Assembly: GCF_014655295.1 (NCBI RefSeq)
Contig: NZ_BNBI01000007.1
Span: 424,704-488,703 of the forward strand
DNA: 64,000 bases
Direction: 5' to 3'
Source: Streptomyces fumanus
Lineage (GTDB): Bacteria > Actinomycetota > Actinomycetes > Streptomycetales > Streptomycetaceae
Shown here: positions 31,715 to 41,247 of the stretch, one piece after another
How positions within the stretch are numbered: the first letter of the stretch is position 1
Layout: every line of letters starts with the position of its first letter
Translations under genes and position numbers: made by a program
Notes under the pieces: model-generated
What the model was told of the DNA's origin: nothing
Seen by the model: the letters and a program-made list of their open reading frames with translations, nothing else
Databases searched by the model: none

Positions 31715-32758
31715 ATGACGACCGCGGTGACAGACCGGCTCGCGGTGCGCGGCACCCGCGCCGAGGTGCTGCGCAGGGCCGAGCGACGGCTGGGTGAGCT
31801 CCTCGCGCACGAACGCGCCCGCTGGAGCGGTGTCGACGAACGGGGCGCGGTCCCCGTGGACACGGTGACCTCCCTGGTCGACGCGGGCGGCAAGCGGCTG
31901 CGCCCCGCCTTCTGCGTGACCGGTTACCTGGCCGCGGGCGGCGACCCCGAGGACCCGATGGTGGCGGACGCCGCCTCCGGCATCGAACTGGTCCACACCG
32001 GTGCGCTGCTGCACGACGACGTGCTCGACGCCTCCGACACCCGGCGCGGCGCCCCCGCGGCGCACGTCAGGCACGCCGCGGTGCACGCCGAACGCGGCTG
32101 GCGGGGCGAGTCGCGCCGCTACGGCGAGGGCGTGGCGCTGATCTCCGGGGTGCTGGCCATGCTCTACGCCGACCGCCTCACCCGCGGCCTGCCGCCCGCC
32201 GCCCGCGAGGTGTGGGGCGAGATGGTCACCGAGATCCAGATCGGCCAGCACCTGGACGTCGCGGTGGCCGCGGAGGGCGTGATCGCGCCGGAGCTGTCGC
32301 GGTGGATCGCGATCTGCAAGTCGGGCCGCTACAGCATCACCCGCCCGCTGCTGCTGGGGGCCGCGCTCGCCGGACGGCCCGACCTGACGTCCGCGTTCGA
32401 GGAGTACGGCGAGTGCCTCGGCCTCGCCTTCCAACTGCGCGACGACCTCATCGGCGCGTTCGGCGACAGCACGGTGGCCGGCAAACCGGTCGGACTCGAC
32501 CTGGAGCAGCACAAGATGACCCTGCTGCTCGCCGAGGCGGCGGAGCGGGACCAGCAGGTGCGCTGCCTGGTCAACCGCCCCGAATGGGACACCGCCGCGC
32601 TGCTCGACCTCCTCGACGAGAGCAGGACCCGGATCGAAGAGCGCATCGACGCGCTCGTGGAACGCGCCGGCGTGGCCCTCGACCAGGCCGCGATCGAACC
32701 GGTGTGGCGGGAGGAACTGAGCGAGATGGCCCTCGAAGTCGCCTACCGGAACCGGTGA
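31715..32758 (+). CDS. Long-chain polyprenyl diphosphate synthase (probably geranylgeranyl diphosphate synthase)
   Basis: A 347-residue trans-isoprenyl diphosphate synthase. The first aspartate-rich motif is D101-D102-V-L-D105, and the second is DDLIGAFGD at 243-251. Small residues (Gly96, Ala97) occupy positions 5 and 4 before the first motif, where bulky residues would stop chain growth. A product of C20 or longer is therefore likely. It sits between ispH and dxs and should provide the prenyl donor for the UbiA-type transferase. Exact chain length cannot be read reliably. Confidence 0.88.
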   Translation: MTTAVTDRLAVRGTRAEVLRRAERRLGELLAHERARWSGVDERGAVPVDTVTSLVDAGGKRLRPAFCVTGYLAAGGDPEDPMVADAASGIELVHTGALLHDDVLDASDTRRGAPAAHVRHAAVHAERGWRGESRRYGEGVALISGVLAMLYADRLTRGLPPAAREVWGEMVTEIQIGQHLDVAVAAEGVIAPELSRWIAICKSGRYSITRPLLLGAALAGRPDLTSAFEEYGECLGLAFQLRDDLIGAFGDSTVAGKPVGLDLEQHKMTLLLAEAAERDQQVRCLVNRPEWDTAALLDLLDESRTRIEERIDALVERAGVALDQAAIEPVWREELSEMALEVAYRNR

Positions 32759-32762
32759 TCGC

Positions 32763-34613
32763 ATGTCATTGCTGGAGACCGTGCACGGCCCGGAGCGGCT
32801 CCGGGAACTGAGCGCGGAGGAACTGGACACCCTCGCCGCGGAGATCCGCGCCTTCCTCGTCGAGAGGGTCTGCGCCACCGGCGGGCACCTCGGCCCCAAT
32901 CTGGGGGTGGTCGAGCTGACCCTCGCCTTGCACCGGGTCTTCGACTCGCCCCGCGACCGGCTGCTGTGGGACACCGGGCACCAGTCGTACGTGCACAAGA
33001 TCGTCACCGGCCGGGCGGCCGGCTTCGACAAGCTGCGCCGGCGGGGCGGCCTGTCGGGCTACCCGAACCCGGCCGAGTCCGAGCACGACTTCGTGGAGAA
33101 CTCGCACGCCTCCACCGCGCTGTCCTACGCCGACGGCCTGGCCCGCGCCGACGCCCACCACGGCCGCACCGACCGGGCCGTGGTCGCCGTCATCGGCGAC
33201 GGGGCGATGACCGGGGGCATGGCGTGGGAGGCCCTGAACAACATCGCGGGCGGGCCGGACCGGCCGCTGGTCATCGTGCTCAACGACAACCAGCGCTCCT
33301 ACGCGCCCACCCAGGGCGGGTTCGCCGACCACCTGGGGGAGCTGCGCTCCGGGCAGCCGGGGCCGCCCGGCCTGTTCGAGCAACTGGGGCTGGCCTACCT
33401 CGGACCGGTCGACGGGCACGACGTGACGGCGCTGGAGGTGGCGCTGCGGCGGGCCCGGGAGCTGCGCCGGCCGGTCGTCGTGCACGTGGTGACCGAGAAG
33501 GGGCGCGGCTTCCCGGTGACGGAGCGGAACGAGCTGGACCGGGGCCACGCCGTCAAGCCGATGGACCCCGCGACGGGCCGGCCGCTGAAGAGTTCCGCCG
33601 GGCCGTCCTTCACCTCCGTCTTCGGGCGCGAACTGGTCCGGATCGCCGAGCGCCGTCCGGACGTCGTGGCCATCACGGCGGCCATGCTGGAGCCGACCGG
33701 CCTGCTGCCGATGCAGCAGCGGTTCCCCCAGCGGGTCGTCGACGTGGGCATCGCGGAGCAGCACGCGGTCACCATGGCGGCGGGCCTGTCCCTGGGCGGC
33801 GTCCACCCGGTCGTCGCGATCTACTCCACGTTCGTCAACCGGGCCTTCGACCAGTTGCTGATGGACGTGGCGCTGCACCGCAGGGCCGTGACGTTCGTAC
33901 TGGACCGCTCCGGCGTCACCGGCGACGACGGCCCCAGCCACAACGGCATGTGGGACATGTCGGTCCTGCAGGTGGTGCCCGGGCTGCGGATCGCCGCCCC
34001 GCGCGACGGCACCCGGCTCGCCGAGCTGCTGGCGGAGGCCGTCGAGTGGGAGGAGGGCCCCACCCTGGTGCGCTTCCCCAAGGGACCGACGGGCGAGGAC
34101 ATCCCCGCCAGGAGCACGTTCGCCGGCACCGACGTACTGCACCGGGCCGGTCCCCTCGACGTACTGATCGTCTCGGTGGGCGCGCTGGCCCCGGTGGCGC
34201 TGCAGGTGGCCGAGGTGCTGTGGGCGCAGGGCATCGGCGCCACGGTGGTCGACCCGCGCTGGGTCACGCCGGTCAACCCCACGCTCGCCGACATGGCGCG
34301 CCGGCACCGGCTGGCCATCACCGTCGAGGACAACAGCCGGATGGGCGGCGTGGGTTCGACCATCGCCCAGTTCCTGCGCGACGAAGGGGTGCGCACGCCG
34401 CTGCGGGAGTTCGGCATCCCCCGGCGCTTCCTCCAGCACGGCAGCCGTGCCGAGGTGCTCTCCGGCTGCGGACTGACCGCACAGGAGATCGCCCGGGCCG
34501 TGGTGGAGGAGATCAGCGGTCCGGCGGAGGACCGGACCGGCGGTGAAGCGATCGACTTCGAGCGGGAGATGGCCCGCCTCATCGACCGGGAACGCGGAGG
34601 AGAGACACGATGA
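32763..34613 (+). CDS. dxs: 1-deoxy-D-xylulose-5-phosphate synthase
   Basis: The 616-residue thiamine-diphosphate enzyme catalyses the first, flux-controlling step of the MEP pathway. The cofactor motif is GDGAMTGGMAWEALNN (about residue 145). The transketolase-type LWDTGHQSYVHKIVTGR occurs earlier, and DVGIAEQHAVTMAAGL is in the pyrimidine-binding domain. Four bases separate it from the preceding gene, and its stop overlaps the ispG start. Length is normal for Dxs. A second, dedicated dxs copy is a common marker of terpenoid clusters in Streptomyces. Confidence 0.96.
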   Translation: MSLLETVHGPERLRELSAEELDTLAAEIRAFLVERVCATGGHLGPNLGVVELTLALHRVFDSPRDRLLWDTGHQSYVHKIVTGRAAGFDKLRRRGGLSGYPNPAESEHDFVENSHASTALSYADGLARADAHHGRTDRAVVAVIGDGAMTGGMAWEALNNIAGGPDRPLVIVLNDNQRSYAPTQGGFADHLGELRSGQPGPPGLFEQLGLAYLGPVDGHDVTALEVALRRARELRRPVVVHVVTEKGRGFPVTERNELDRGHAVKPMDPATGRPLKSSAGPSFTSVFGRELVRIAERRPDVVAITAAMLEPTGLLPMQQRFPQRVVDVGIAEQHAVTMAAGLSLGGVHPVVAIYSTFVNRAFDQLLMDVALHRRAVTFVLDRSGVTGDDGPSHNGMWDMSVLQVVPGLRIAAPRDGTRLAELLAEAVEWEEGPTLVRFPKGPTGEDIPARSTFAGTDVLHRAGPLDVLIVSVGALAPVALQVAEVLWAQGIGATVVDPRWVTPVNPTLADMARRHRLAITVEDNSRMGGVGSTIAQFLRDEGVRTPLREFGIPRRFLQHGSRAEVLSGCGLTAQEIARAVVEEISGPAEDRTGGEAIDFEREMARLIDRERGGETR

Positions 34614-35779
34614 CGACGGTTGGTCTCGGGATGCCCGCGGTCAGGCCCGAGGCGGAGCTGCCGCCACTGGCCGAGCGGCGCAGGTCCCGCCGGATCATGG
34701 TCGGTTCGGTGCCGGTCGGCGGTGACGCGCCGGTGTCGGTGCAGTCGATGACGACGACGGTGACCGCGGACGTCAACGCCACGCTCCAGCAGATCGCCGA
34801 ACTGACGGCGGCCGGCTGCCAGATCGTCCGGGTCGCGGTCCCCTCGGCCGACGACGTGCAGGCGCTGCCCGCCATCGCCAGGAAGTCCCCGATCCCGGTG
34901 ATCGCCGATATCCACTTCCAGCCCAAGTACGTGTTCGCGGCCATCGAGGCCGGGTGTGCCGCCGTCCGCGTCAACCCGGGCAACATCAAGAAGTTCGACG
35001 ACAAGGTGGGGGAGATCGCCAAGGAGGCGGCCGCCGCCGGCATCCCGATCCGCATCGGCGTCAACGCCGGTTCGCTGGACCGCCGGCTGCTGGAGAAGTA
35101 CGGCAGGGCGACCCCGGAGGCCCTGGTGGAGTCGGCGCTGTGGGAGTGCTCGCTGTTCGAGGAGCACGGCTTCCGCGACATCAAGATCTCGGTCAAGCAC
35201 AACGACCCCGTGGTCATGATCGCCGCCTACCGGCTGCTCGCCGAGCGCTGCGACTACCCCCTGCACCTGGGGGTCACCGAGGCCGGCCCGGCCTTCCAGG
35301 GCACGATCAAGTCCGCCGCGGCGTTCGGCGCGCTGCTGTCGCAGGGGATCGGCGACACCATCCGGGTCTCCCTGTCGGCGCCGCCGGTGGAGGAGGTCAA
35401 GGTCGGCACGCAGATCCTGGAGGCCCTGGCGCTGCGCGAGCGCGGCCTGGACATCGTCTCCTGCCCCTCCTGCGGACGGGCCCAGGTGGACGTGCACACC
35501 CTGGCGGAGAAGGTCTCCGCCGCGCTGGAGGGGTTCCCCGCGGCGCTGCGGGTCGCCGTCATGGGCTGTGTGGTGAACGGGCCGGGCGAGGCCAGGGAGG
35601 CCGACCTGGGCGTGGCCTCGGGCAACGGCAAGGGGCAGATCTTCGTGAAGGGCGAGGTGATCAAGACCGTACCGGAATCGCTCATCGTCGAGACGCTGGT
35701 GGAGGAGGCCGTGCGGATCGCCGAGGAGCGGGGCGAGTCCCTCGACGGGCCGGGCCCGGTGGTCGTCACCCCGTCCTGA
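34610..35779 (+). CDS. ispG: 4-hydroxy-3-methylbut-2-en-1-yl diphosphate synthase
   Basis: The 389-residue IspG/GcpE has the N-terminal TIM-barrel sequence VGGDAPVSVQSMTTT and VRVNPGNIKKFDDKV. The C-terminal [4Fe-4S] cysteines are in SCPSCGRAQVDV and VMGCVVNGPGEA. It converts methylerythritol cyclodiphosphate to HMBPP, the substrate of IspH. Its ATG overlaps the dxs stop (ATGA). Last gene of the isoprenoid operon, followed by a hairpin. Confidence 0.96.
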   Translation: MTTVGLGMPAVRPEAELPPLAERRRSRRIMVGSVPVGGDAPVSVQSMTTTVTADVNATLQQIAELTAAGCQIVRVAVPSADDVQALPAIARKSPIPVIADIHFQPKYVFAAIEAGCAAVRVNPGNIKKFDDKVGEIAKEAAAAGIPIRIGVNAGSLDRRLLEKYGRATPEALVESALWECSLFEEHGFRDIKISVKHNDPVVMIAAYRLLAERCDYPLHLGVTEAGPAFQGTIKSAAAFGALLSQGIGDTIRVSLSAPPVEEVKVGTQILEALALRERGLDIVSCPSCGRAQVDVHTLAEKVSAALEGFPAALRVAVMGCVVNGPGEAREADLGVASGNGKGQIFVKGEVIKTVPESLIVETLVEEAVRIAEERGESLDGPGPVVVTPS

Positions 35780-36379
35780 TCCCCAGGCCCTCGGGAGCGC
35801 CGGCGACGGCCCGCGGGTTGCCCGTGGGCCGTCGTGCTGTGCCGGAGAGTTGACATTCTCCACCGCCGTCGGCGGAGGTTTTGCGCCAACCGACCACGGA
35901 CCGTTGGGCCCGGTGACGGTCTGCCACCGGGTGAATGGGGTGCCCGATGGCAGGAAGCGCGCGGGGCGCCGGGACGGGATGGGGGAAATCCGGACAAGGA
36001 CGGGGCGGAGCCGGGGGCGCCGGGACCAGCGGAACACTGGCCGAATCGAATCGCTCAAAGTGTCGATTGATTTACCTTGGTGGTGTCCGGTACAGGATCG
36101 AACGGGGGTGACTGCACGTGGTGTCGGCAGAAGCCGCACGCGGCCACGGACGGCTGTTTCCGCACCCGGCGGGCTGAGGAGAGGTCCTTCGGCCCCGGCC
36201 GGGGAGCGTTCCGTCCCGCCGCATCGCGACGCCGATGCCCGGCCGGCTCCCCGAGGCGCCCCCGCGCCGCGTCACCACGCGCGGCGCGGAACCGCCTCGG
36301 CTCGTCCTGCGCACGGGCGTGCCCGGAAGCGAGCGGGATCGATTCATCACCTGTGTCCGTTGATCCTTAGGGGCTGCCC
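35780..36379. other. 600-bp spacer upstream of the NB-ARC/LuxR regulator
   Basis: Apart from the terminator at 35804-35834, I see no supported gene. The right part should contain the regulator's promoter. A TTGACA hexamer occurs at 35850-35855 without a matching -10. Confidence 0.5.
35804..35834 (+). terminator. Terminator of the isoprenoid operon
   Basis: A 14-bp stem with one G-T wobble and a 3-nt TTG loop (arms 35804-35817 and 35821-35834), beginning 25 nt after the ispG stop. Confidence 0.75.
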
Positions 36380-38755
36380 ATGTACCCGATCAGTTCGAGC
36401 ACCAGCAGCGATGAGCTCAGCGCCGGCGGACTGGGCGTGCTCACCGTCGCCGGCCGCGGCCTCGTGGGCCGCCGGAAGGAGGGGGCCGAACTGCGCGGAC
36501 TCCTCGGCAATCCGGCCGTCCGCGTCGTCACCGTCACCGGCCCGGCCGGAGTCGGCAAGAGCAGACTCGCCGCGGCGGCGTTCGCAGACGTCTGCGGCTC
36601 CTTCGAGGACGGCGGGTGGGCCGTGGACCTCGGCGACTGCCGCCCGGGCCAGGACCCCGAGACGCTGCTCGCGGAGATCCTCGCCCTGGAGACCGGCCCG
36701 GACCGGCCGGTGCACACGGTGCTGCGCCAGTACATCCGGCCCCGCCGCTGCCTGCTCTTCCTGGACGGCTGCGACCGGATGCGGGCCGCGCTCGTACCGG
36801 CCGTCACCCGCCTGGTCAACGACTGCCCCCGGCTCACCGTCCTGATGACCGGCAACGAGCGGCTCGGCGTCTACGGCGAGGTGCTGCTGCGCCTGGGCCC
36901 GCTGGACCTGCCCCCGGCCGACGCCGCGCTGGACCCGGAGGAGCTGCGGGAGATCCCCTCGGTCAAGCTGTTCCTGGAGCGCACCCTCGTCACCCGCCCC
37001 AACTTCGCGCTCACCGAGCACAACCGGGACGCCGTCGTCCGGCTGTGCCGCCGCACCGACGGGCTGCCGATGGCGATCGAGTTCGCCGCCTCCCGCATGC
37101 GGATGCTCTCCCCGCAGCGGCTGCTGGACGAACTGGACGCCGGTCTCGACGCCCTGTCCGGGACCGAGTTCGACACCCTGTCCCGGCACCGCGGCATGGG
37201 CGCGGCCATCGCCCGCCAGCTCGACGCGCTCGACCGGCACGAACGCACCCTGCTCAGACGGCTCGCCGTCTTCCACCGGGCCTTCGACCTGCCCACCGCC
37301 CAGGCCATGTGGCCGGGTGACGCCACCGAACTCCAGCGCCTGCTGGAGATGTTCGTCGACAAGAGCCTGCTGCACACCGAGGAGTGCTCCGACGGCGAAC
37401 TCATCATCTCCATGCTCGGCCTCACCCGGCAGTTCCTGCTGGAGGAGGCGCACACGCTGGGGGAGAGCGACGACCTCGCCTCCGCGCACGCCGCGTTCTG
37501 CATCGACCTGGCCGAGACCGCGGAGAGCGGACTGCGCAGCCCCGACCAGAGCCGGTGGCTGCTCCTGATCGACTACTGGCGCCAGGACCTGGCCGCCGCC
37601 CTGGACTTCCTCACGCGCTCCGGCGACACCGCGGGCGTGGTGCGGATCGCGGCGGCCCTGCGCGAGTACTGGCAGGCCCGCGGGGAGATCGGGGAGGGCA
37701 TCGCCCGGCTGCGCGCCGGACTCGACGACCTCAGCGGCCTGTCCCTGTCCCGGCAGGCCAAGACCCGTCTGTCGCTGGCCGAACTGCTGCTGAGCGCCTG
37801 CGAGATGACCGCGGCCGAGGACTGCCTGGGCAAGGCGCGGGCCGCCTTCGAGGAACTGGGCGACGCCGCCGGAACGGCCGCCTGCATGCGCGGCGCCGGG
37901 CTCGTCGCCCTCCAGCGCGGGGACCTGGCCGAGGCCGACCGCCGCCTGGAGGACTGCCTGACGGCCACCGTGGGCGACGGCGGAGCCGACCACGCCGAGG
38001 TGCTGCGGGTCCTGGCCGAGGTCCGCCGGGCCGCGGGCGACGCGGCCGGCGCCCGCCGGCTCGCCGAGGACGCGCTGGCCTGCTTCGAGCGGCAGCGCGA
38101 CACCCGCAACATCGCGCTCACCCGGCTCGTCCTGGGCGACGCGGCCTTCGCCCTGGGCGACCAGGACGGCGCCGTCGACCTGTACCGGTCCGCCCTGGAG
38201 GACATCGCCGGACTGCAGCACCTGGCGCTGAGCGCCCTGGCCCTGGAGAAGTTCACGCTGCTGCTCACCCGCTGCCGGGGCCAGTCGATGGAGACCTGGC
38301 GCCGCGCTGCCCGCGCCCTGGGCGCCGCCGCCGGCATCCGGTCCGCCACCGGCTGCGTCGCACCCGCTCCGGTACGCATGGAGGTGGACGCCGTCGCCGC
38401 CCTCACCCGGGTGCGGCTGGGCGACGAGGAGGCCGCGGAACTGGCGGCCCAGGGCCGGCGGTCGCGCCCGGACGCCGCCGTCACCGCCCTGCTGGCCCCC
38501 CTGGAGGGCACCGAGCCGGACCGCGACGCACCGGACGGCGCCGGCAACCCGCTCACCCCGCGCGAGCGCGAGGTGGCCGAACTGGTGGCGAACGGCCTCA
38601 CCAACCGGGAGATCGCCCGCCGGCTCGGCATCGCCGAGTGGACCGCCGTCAACCACGTACGCAAGATCATGCGCAAACTGGCCTGCACCTCACGCGTGCA
38701 GGTCGCCAGTTGGATGACCAAGCAGGACCCCGGACGCCGGGGCCGGCTGGCCTGA
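36380..38755 (+). CDS. NB-ARC ATPase regulator with C-terminal LuxR helix-turn-helix
   Basis: A 791-residue regulator. The N-terminal ATPase has Walker A TVTGPAGVGKSRLAA (about residues 51-65) and Walker B CLLFLDGCDRM, followed by helical TPR-like repeats. The C-terminal LuxR-type helix-turn-helix reads LTPREREVAELVANGLTNREIARRLGIAE (about 724-752). It has no N-terminal DNA-binding domain, so it differs from SARP/AfsR proteins. The ATG at 36380 has AGGGG 7 nt upstream. It lies between the isoprenoid operon and the sugar/prenyltransferase operon and may control either. Converges with the UbiA gene. Confidence 0.88.
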   Translation: MYPISSSTSSDELSAGGLGVLTVAGRGLVGRRKEGAELRGLLGNPAVRVVTVTGPAGVGKSRLAAAAFADVCGSFEDGGWAVDLGDCRPGQDPETLLAEILALETGPDRPVHTVLRQYIRPRRCLLFLDGCDRMRAALVPAVTRLVNDCPRLTVLMTGNERLGVYGEVLLRLGPLDLPPADAALDPEELREIPSVKLFLERTLVTRPNFALTEHNRDAVVRLCRRTDGLPMAIEFAASRMRMLSPQRLLDELDAGLDALSGTEFDTLSRHRGMGAAIARQLDALDRHERTLLRRLAVFHRAFDLPTAQAMWPGDATELQRLLEMFVDKSLLHTEECSDGELIISMLGLTRQFLLEEAHTLGESDDLASAHAAFCIDLAETAESGLRSPDQSRWLLLIDYWRQDLAAALDFLTRSGDTAGVVRIAAALREYWQARGEIGEGIARLRAGLDDLSGLSLSRQAKTRLSLAELLLSACEMTAAEDCLGKARAAFEELGDAAGTAACMRGAGLVALQRGDLAEADRRLEDCLTATVGDGGADHAEVLRVLAEVRRAAGDAAGARRLAEDALACFERQRDTRNIALTRLVLGDAAFALGDQDGAVDLYRSALEDIAGLQHLALSALALEKFTLLLTRCRGQSMETWRRAARALGAAAGIRSATGCVAPAPVRMEVDAVAALTRVRLGDEEAAELAAQGRRSRPDAAVTALLAPLEGTEPDRDAPDGAGNPLTPREREVAELVANGLTNREIARRLGIAEWTAVNHVRKIMRKLACTSRVQVASWMTKQDPGRRGRLA

Positions 38756-38790
38756 GCCGTCCCCGCCGGACCCGGGGCGACCGCGCGAAG

Positions 38791-38848
38791 GCGGGGCCCG
38801 GTGGGCGAAAGCGGCGCCGCCGCCTCCGCTCCGCCCACCGGACCCCGC
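38791..38848. terminator. Long hairpin between the LuxR regulator and UbiA genes
   Basis: Arms 38791-38807 and 38832-38848 form a 17-bp stem with a single C/A mismatch, between two converging genes. Confidence 0.7.
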
Positions 38849-38852
38849 ACGC

Positions 38853-39818
38853 TCAGAGCCAGTGCTGCGCCACGTTGTAGGCCAGCACACAGGCGACGGT
38901 CGTCCGGAAGACCACCACGCCCCGGCTGCGGGCCAGCAGCGCGTGGCCGTCCCGCAGGAAGGCGCCGTACTGGCGCAGCCGCAGCGCCATCAGCGGCACG
39001 GTCGCCACCACGAACCAGCCGGAGATCCACCCCGCCGCGTACGGCCCCAGGACCACCAGGAGGTTCAGCGCCGTCAGCGCCCCCAGGAACACCTGGTTGC
39101 CGCGCTCGGAGGCCATCACCGCGACGGTGCGCCGGCCGACCGCGGCGTCGCCGCTGATGTCCTGCGTGTTGGAGTAACCGGATATCAGGAGCTGCCCGAA
39201 CCCGAACAGCAGCGCCTCCACCAGCACCAGCGCGGGGAGGTCGCCGACGGTCAGGGAGTAGGGCGACAGGACGAACGCCGTGGCCGAGAAGAGCAGCAGC
39301 AGCTCCCCGAGCCCGACGTAGCTCAGCTTCAGACCCCAGGAGTACTGGACGCTGAAGACGAGGAGCAGCACCGTGACCACGACCCCCCACACGGGGGTGT
39401 GGGGCGCGCTGAGCACGGCCACCAGCCACCACAGCGCCCCCCACCCCAGGGCGAGGTAGCCGAACCGCTGCGCCTGGTGCACGGTGAGCTCGCCGGTGAG
39501 CAGGGGCTTGCGCTTGAGCGGACGCAGCTCGGTGTTGCCCTCGGAGAGGTAGTTCGCCGTGTCGCTGCCGTCCTTGACGCCGGTCACGTCGTCCAGCGTC
39601 ATCACCGCGGACAGCACGCCCACCTTGCCCAGCGCGAACACCAGCAGCGTCAGGAGCACGGGCCCGTCCAGGCGGGTGCCCGGCTCCATCGCCGTCCACA
39701 CGATGAGCAGCGCGAGGAAGAAGTCGAGGACGAACTGGAACTTGACCAGCCTGGCGTACCTGCCCAGTCGCCGCCCAACGCCCGTCCGGGGGGCCACTCG
39801 CGTACCCGCAGCCGCCAT
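38853..39818 (-). CDS. UbiA-family prenyltransferase
   Basis: A 321-residue membrane protein with about eight hydrophobic segments. The two Mg-diphosphate motifs are visible: LDDVTGVKDGSD (about residues 74-85) with RPLKRKPLLTGELT following, and NTQDISGDAAVGRRT (about 215-229). UbiA enzymes transfer a prenyl chain to an aromatic ring at the membrane. With the prenyl synthase and hydroxyanthranilate genes nearby, C-prenylation of an aminobenzoate is the likely reaction (inference). A UbiA-type terpene cyclase is the main alternative. It is the last gene of the leftward sugar operon, 37 bp after the 2,3-dehydratase gene. Confidence 0.88.
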   Translation of the reverse strand: MAAAGTRVAPRTGVGRRLGRYARLVKFQFVLDFFLALLIVWTAMEPGTRLDGPVLLTLLVFALGKVGVLSAVMTLDDVTGVKDGSDTANYLSEGNTELRPLKRKPLLTGELTVHQAQRFGYLALGWGALWWLVAVLSAPHTPVWGVVVTVLLLVFSVQYSWGLKLSYVGLGELLLLFSATAFVLSPYSLTVGDLPALVLVEALLFGFGQLLISGYSNTQDISGDAAVGRRTVAVMASERGNQVFLGALTALNLLVVLGPYAAGWISGWFVVATVPLMALRLRQYGAFLRDGHALLARSRGVVVFRTTVACVLAYNVAQHWL

Positions 39819-39855
39819 GGAGTGAGTCCTTACTTGTCGGGCCGGGGACGCCCCT

Positions 39856-41247
39856 TCAGAGCGTCACCGCGGCGGTGTTGAGGCAGGCGAGCAGCGTGCG
39901 CGCCTGCACGTTGACGTATCGGCTGTGCCGAACCAGCGAGTTGAGCTGTCCGGGAGTGACCCAGCAGTACCCCGGCGGCGGTTGCGTCGGCGCCTGGGAC
40001 TCGTCCGCCTCGACGAACAGGTAACGGCTCTGCGCGTGGTAGAAACGGCCGCCCTCCTCGGAGTGCACGGCCTGGTAGCGGATCTGCTTCCGGTCGGCGC
40101 CGAGCACCAGGTCCAGGAACGGGGGGCGCTGCTCGGGGTTGAGATGGCGGTGGTTCTCCGGAGTGCACTGAACCGTCGGGGCCAGTTCCAGCGTGTCCTG
40201 CAGCCCGCCCTCCGGCAGGGCCTGCGCCAGCAGGTGCGGGACGCCGTCGAAGCGACGGGTCACGAACGCGGTGACCCCGAGGCCGAGCGGCTCGATCAAC
40301 GGCTGGGTCCACTGCGCCACCTCCCGGTTGGCGGCCTCCACCGCGACCGCCATCACTCGGAAGTAGCGTTCCGGAACATGGTCGATGGACCAATCGCCGC
40401 GCACCCAGTCCGTCACCTCCGCCAGCGGCACCGACCGCACCCGGCGGTCGTGGCGGGTGCGTTCGGCGGTGATCCAGGACAGCAGCCCCAGGTCGGACAG
40501 GAGTGCCCCGGGCTCGGGAAGCTGCGCGGGGGCGCAGGCCAGCACGGTGCGCGCGTCCATGTTCACCACGTTGTCCAGGCGCAGCAGCGCGCCGATCTGC
40601 CCGAGGGTGAGCCAGCAGAAGCCGTCCTCCAGCGGAACCTCGCCCTCCGCCTCGACCAGCATGTTCCGGTTGACCTTGCGCAGGAACCACGAGCCGTGCT
40701 CCGACTGCAGCACGTCGGCGATCACCCGCCGCGGGGACGCCTGTGTGAAGTACTCGAGGTACTTCACGTCCGCGCCCTGGTGCACCTTGGTGTAGTTGCT
40801 GCGGGTCGCCTGCACGGTCGGCGAGAGCTGGAGCAGATTGGGGTTGCCCGGCTCCATCTTGGCCTGCATCAGGAAGTGCAGGACGCCGTCGAACTCCTTG
40901 GCCAGGATGCCGAGGATGCCGACCTCCGGCTGGTCGATGATCGGCTGGCGCCACTCCGGGACCGGGTTCTCGGGGTGGGTGACGTGAATGCCCTCGATCG
41001 AGAAGAACCGGCCGCTGCGGTGCACCAGGTTCCCCGTCCCCGGGGCGAAGGACCAGCCGTCGAGGCCGGCGAACGGGATGCGCTCCACCCGGAACCGCCC
41101 GGTCCGCGCGTGCTCCGCCAGCCAGGGCCCGACCTGCTCGGTCTCCGGGCCGCTGCCGTGCCGGGCGAACGCCGAGCGGACCAGGCGGGCGGTGTCGGCC
41201 GCCTCGTCGTCACGCGGCCGCGGGGCCGACCTCGTCACCGTGCTCAT
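39856..41247 (-). CDS. NDP-hexose 2,3-dehydratase
   Basis: The 463-residue, two-repeat protein is typical of the TylX3/EvaA family. The two homologous halves each contain a segment like QPIIDQPEVGILGILAKEFDGVLHFLMQAKMEPGN and QPLIEPLGLGVTAFVTRRFDGV, and LLQLSPTVQATRSNYTKVH matches LELAPTVQCTPENHRHL in the second half. It removes the C2 hydroxyl of TDP-4-keto-6-deoxyglucose to give the 3,4-diketo sugar, the committed step to 2,6-dideoxy sugars. Its start overlaps the rmlB stop. Confident family assignment. Confidence 0.93.
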   Translation of the reverse strand: MSTVTRSAPRPRDDEAADTARLVRSAFARHGSGPETEQVGPWLAEHARTGRFRVERIPFAGLDGWSFAPGTGNLVHRSGRFFSIEGIHVTHPENPVPEWRQPIIDQPEVGILGILAKEFDGVLHFLMQAKMEPGNPNLLQLSPTVQATRSNYTKVHQGADVKYLEYFTQASPRRVIADVLQSEHGSWFLRKVNRNMLVEAEGEVPLEDGFCWLTLGQIGALLRLDNVVNMDARTVLACAPAQLPEPGALLSDLGLLSWITAERTRHDRRVRSVPLAEVTDWVRGDWSIDHVPERYFRVMAVAVEAANREVAQWTQPLIEPLGLGVTAFVTRRFDGVPHLLAQALPEGGLQDTLELAPTVQCTPENHRHLNPEQRPPFLDLVLGADRKQIRYQAVHSEEGGRFYHAQSRYLFVEADESQAPTQPPPGYCWVTPGQLNSLVRHSRYVNVQARTLLACLNTAAVTL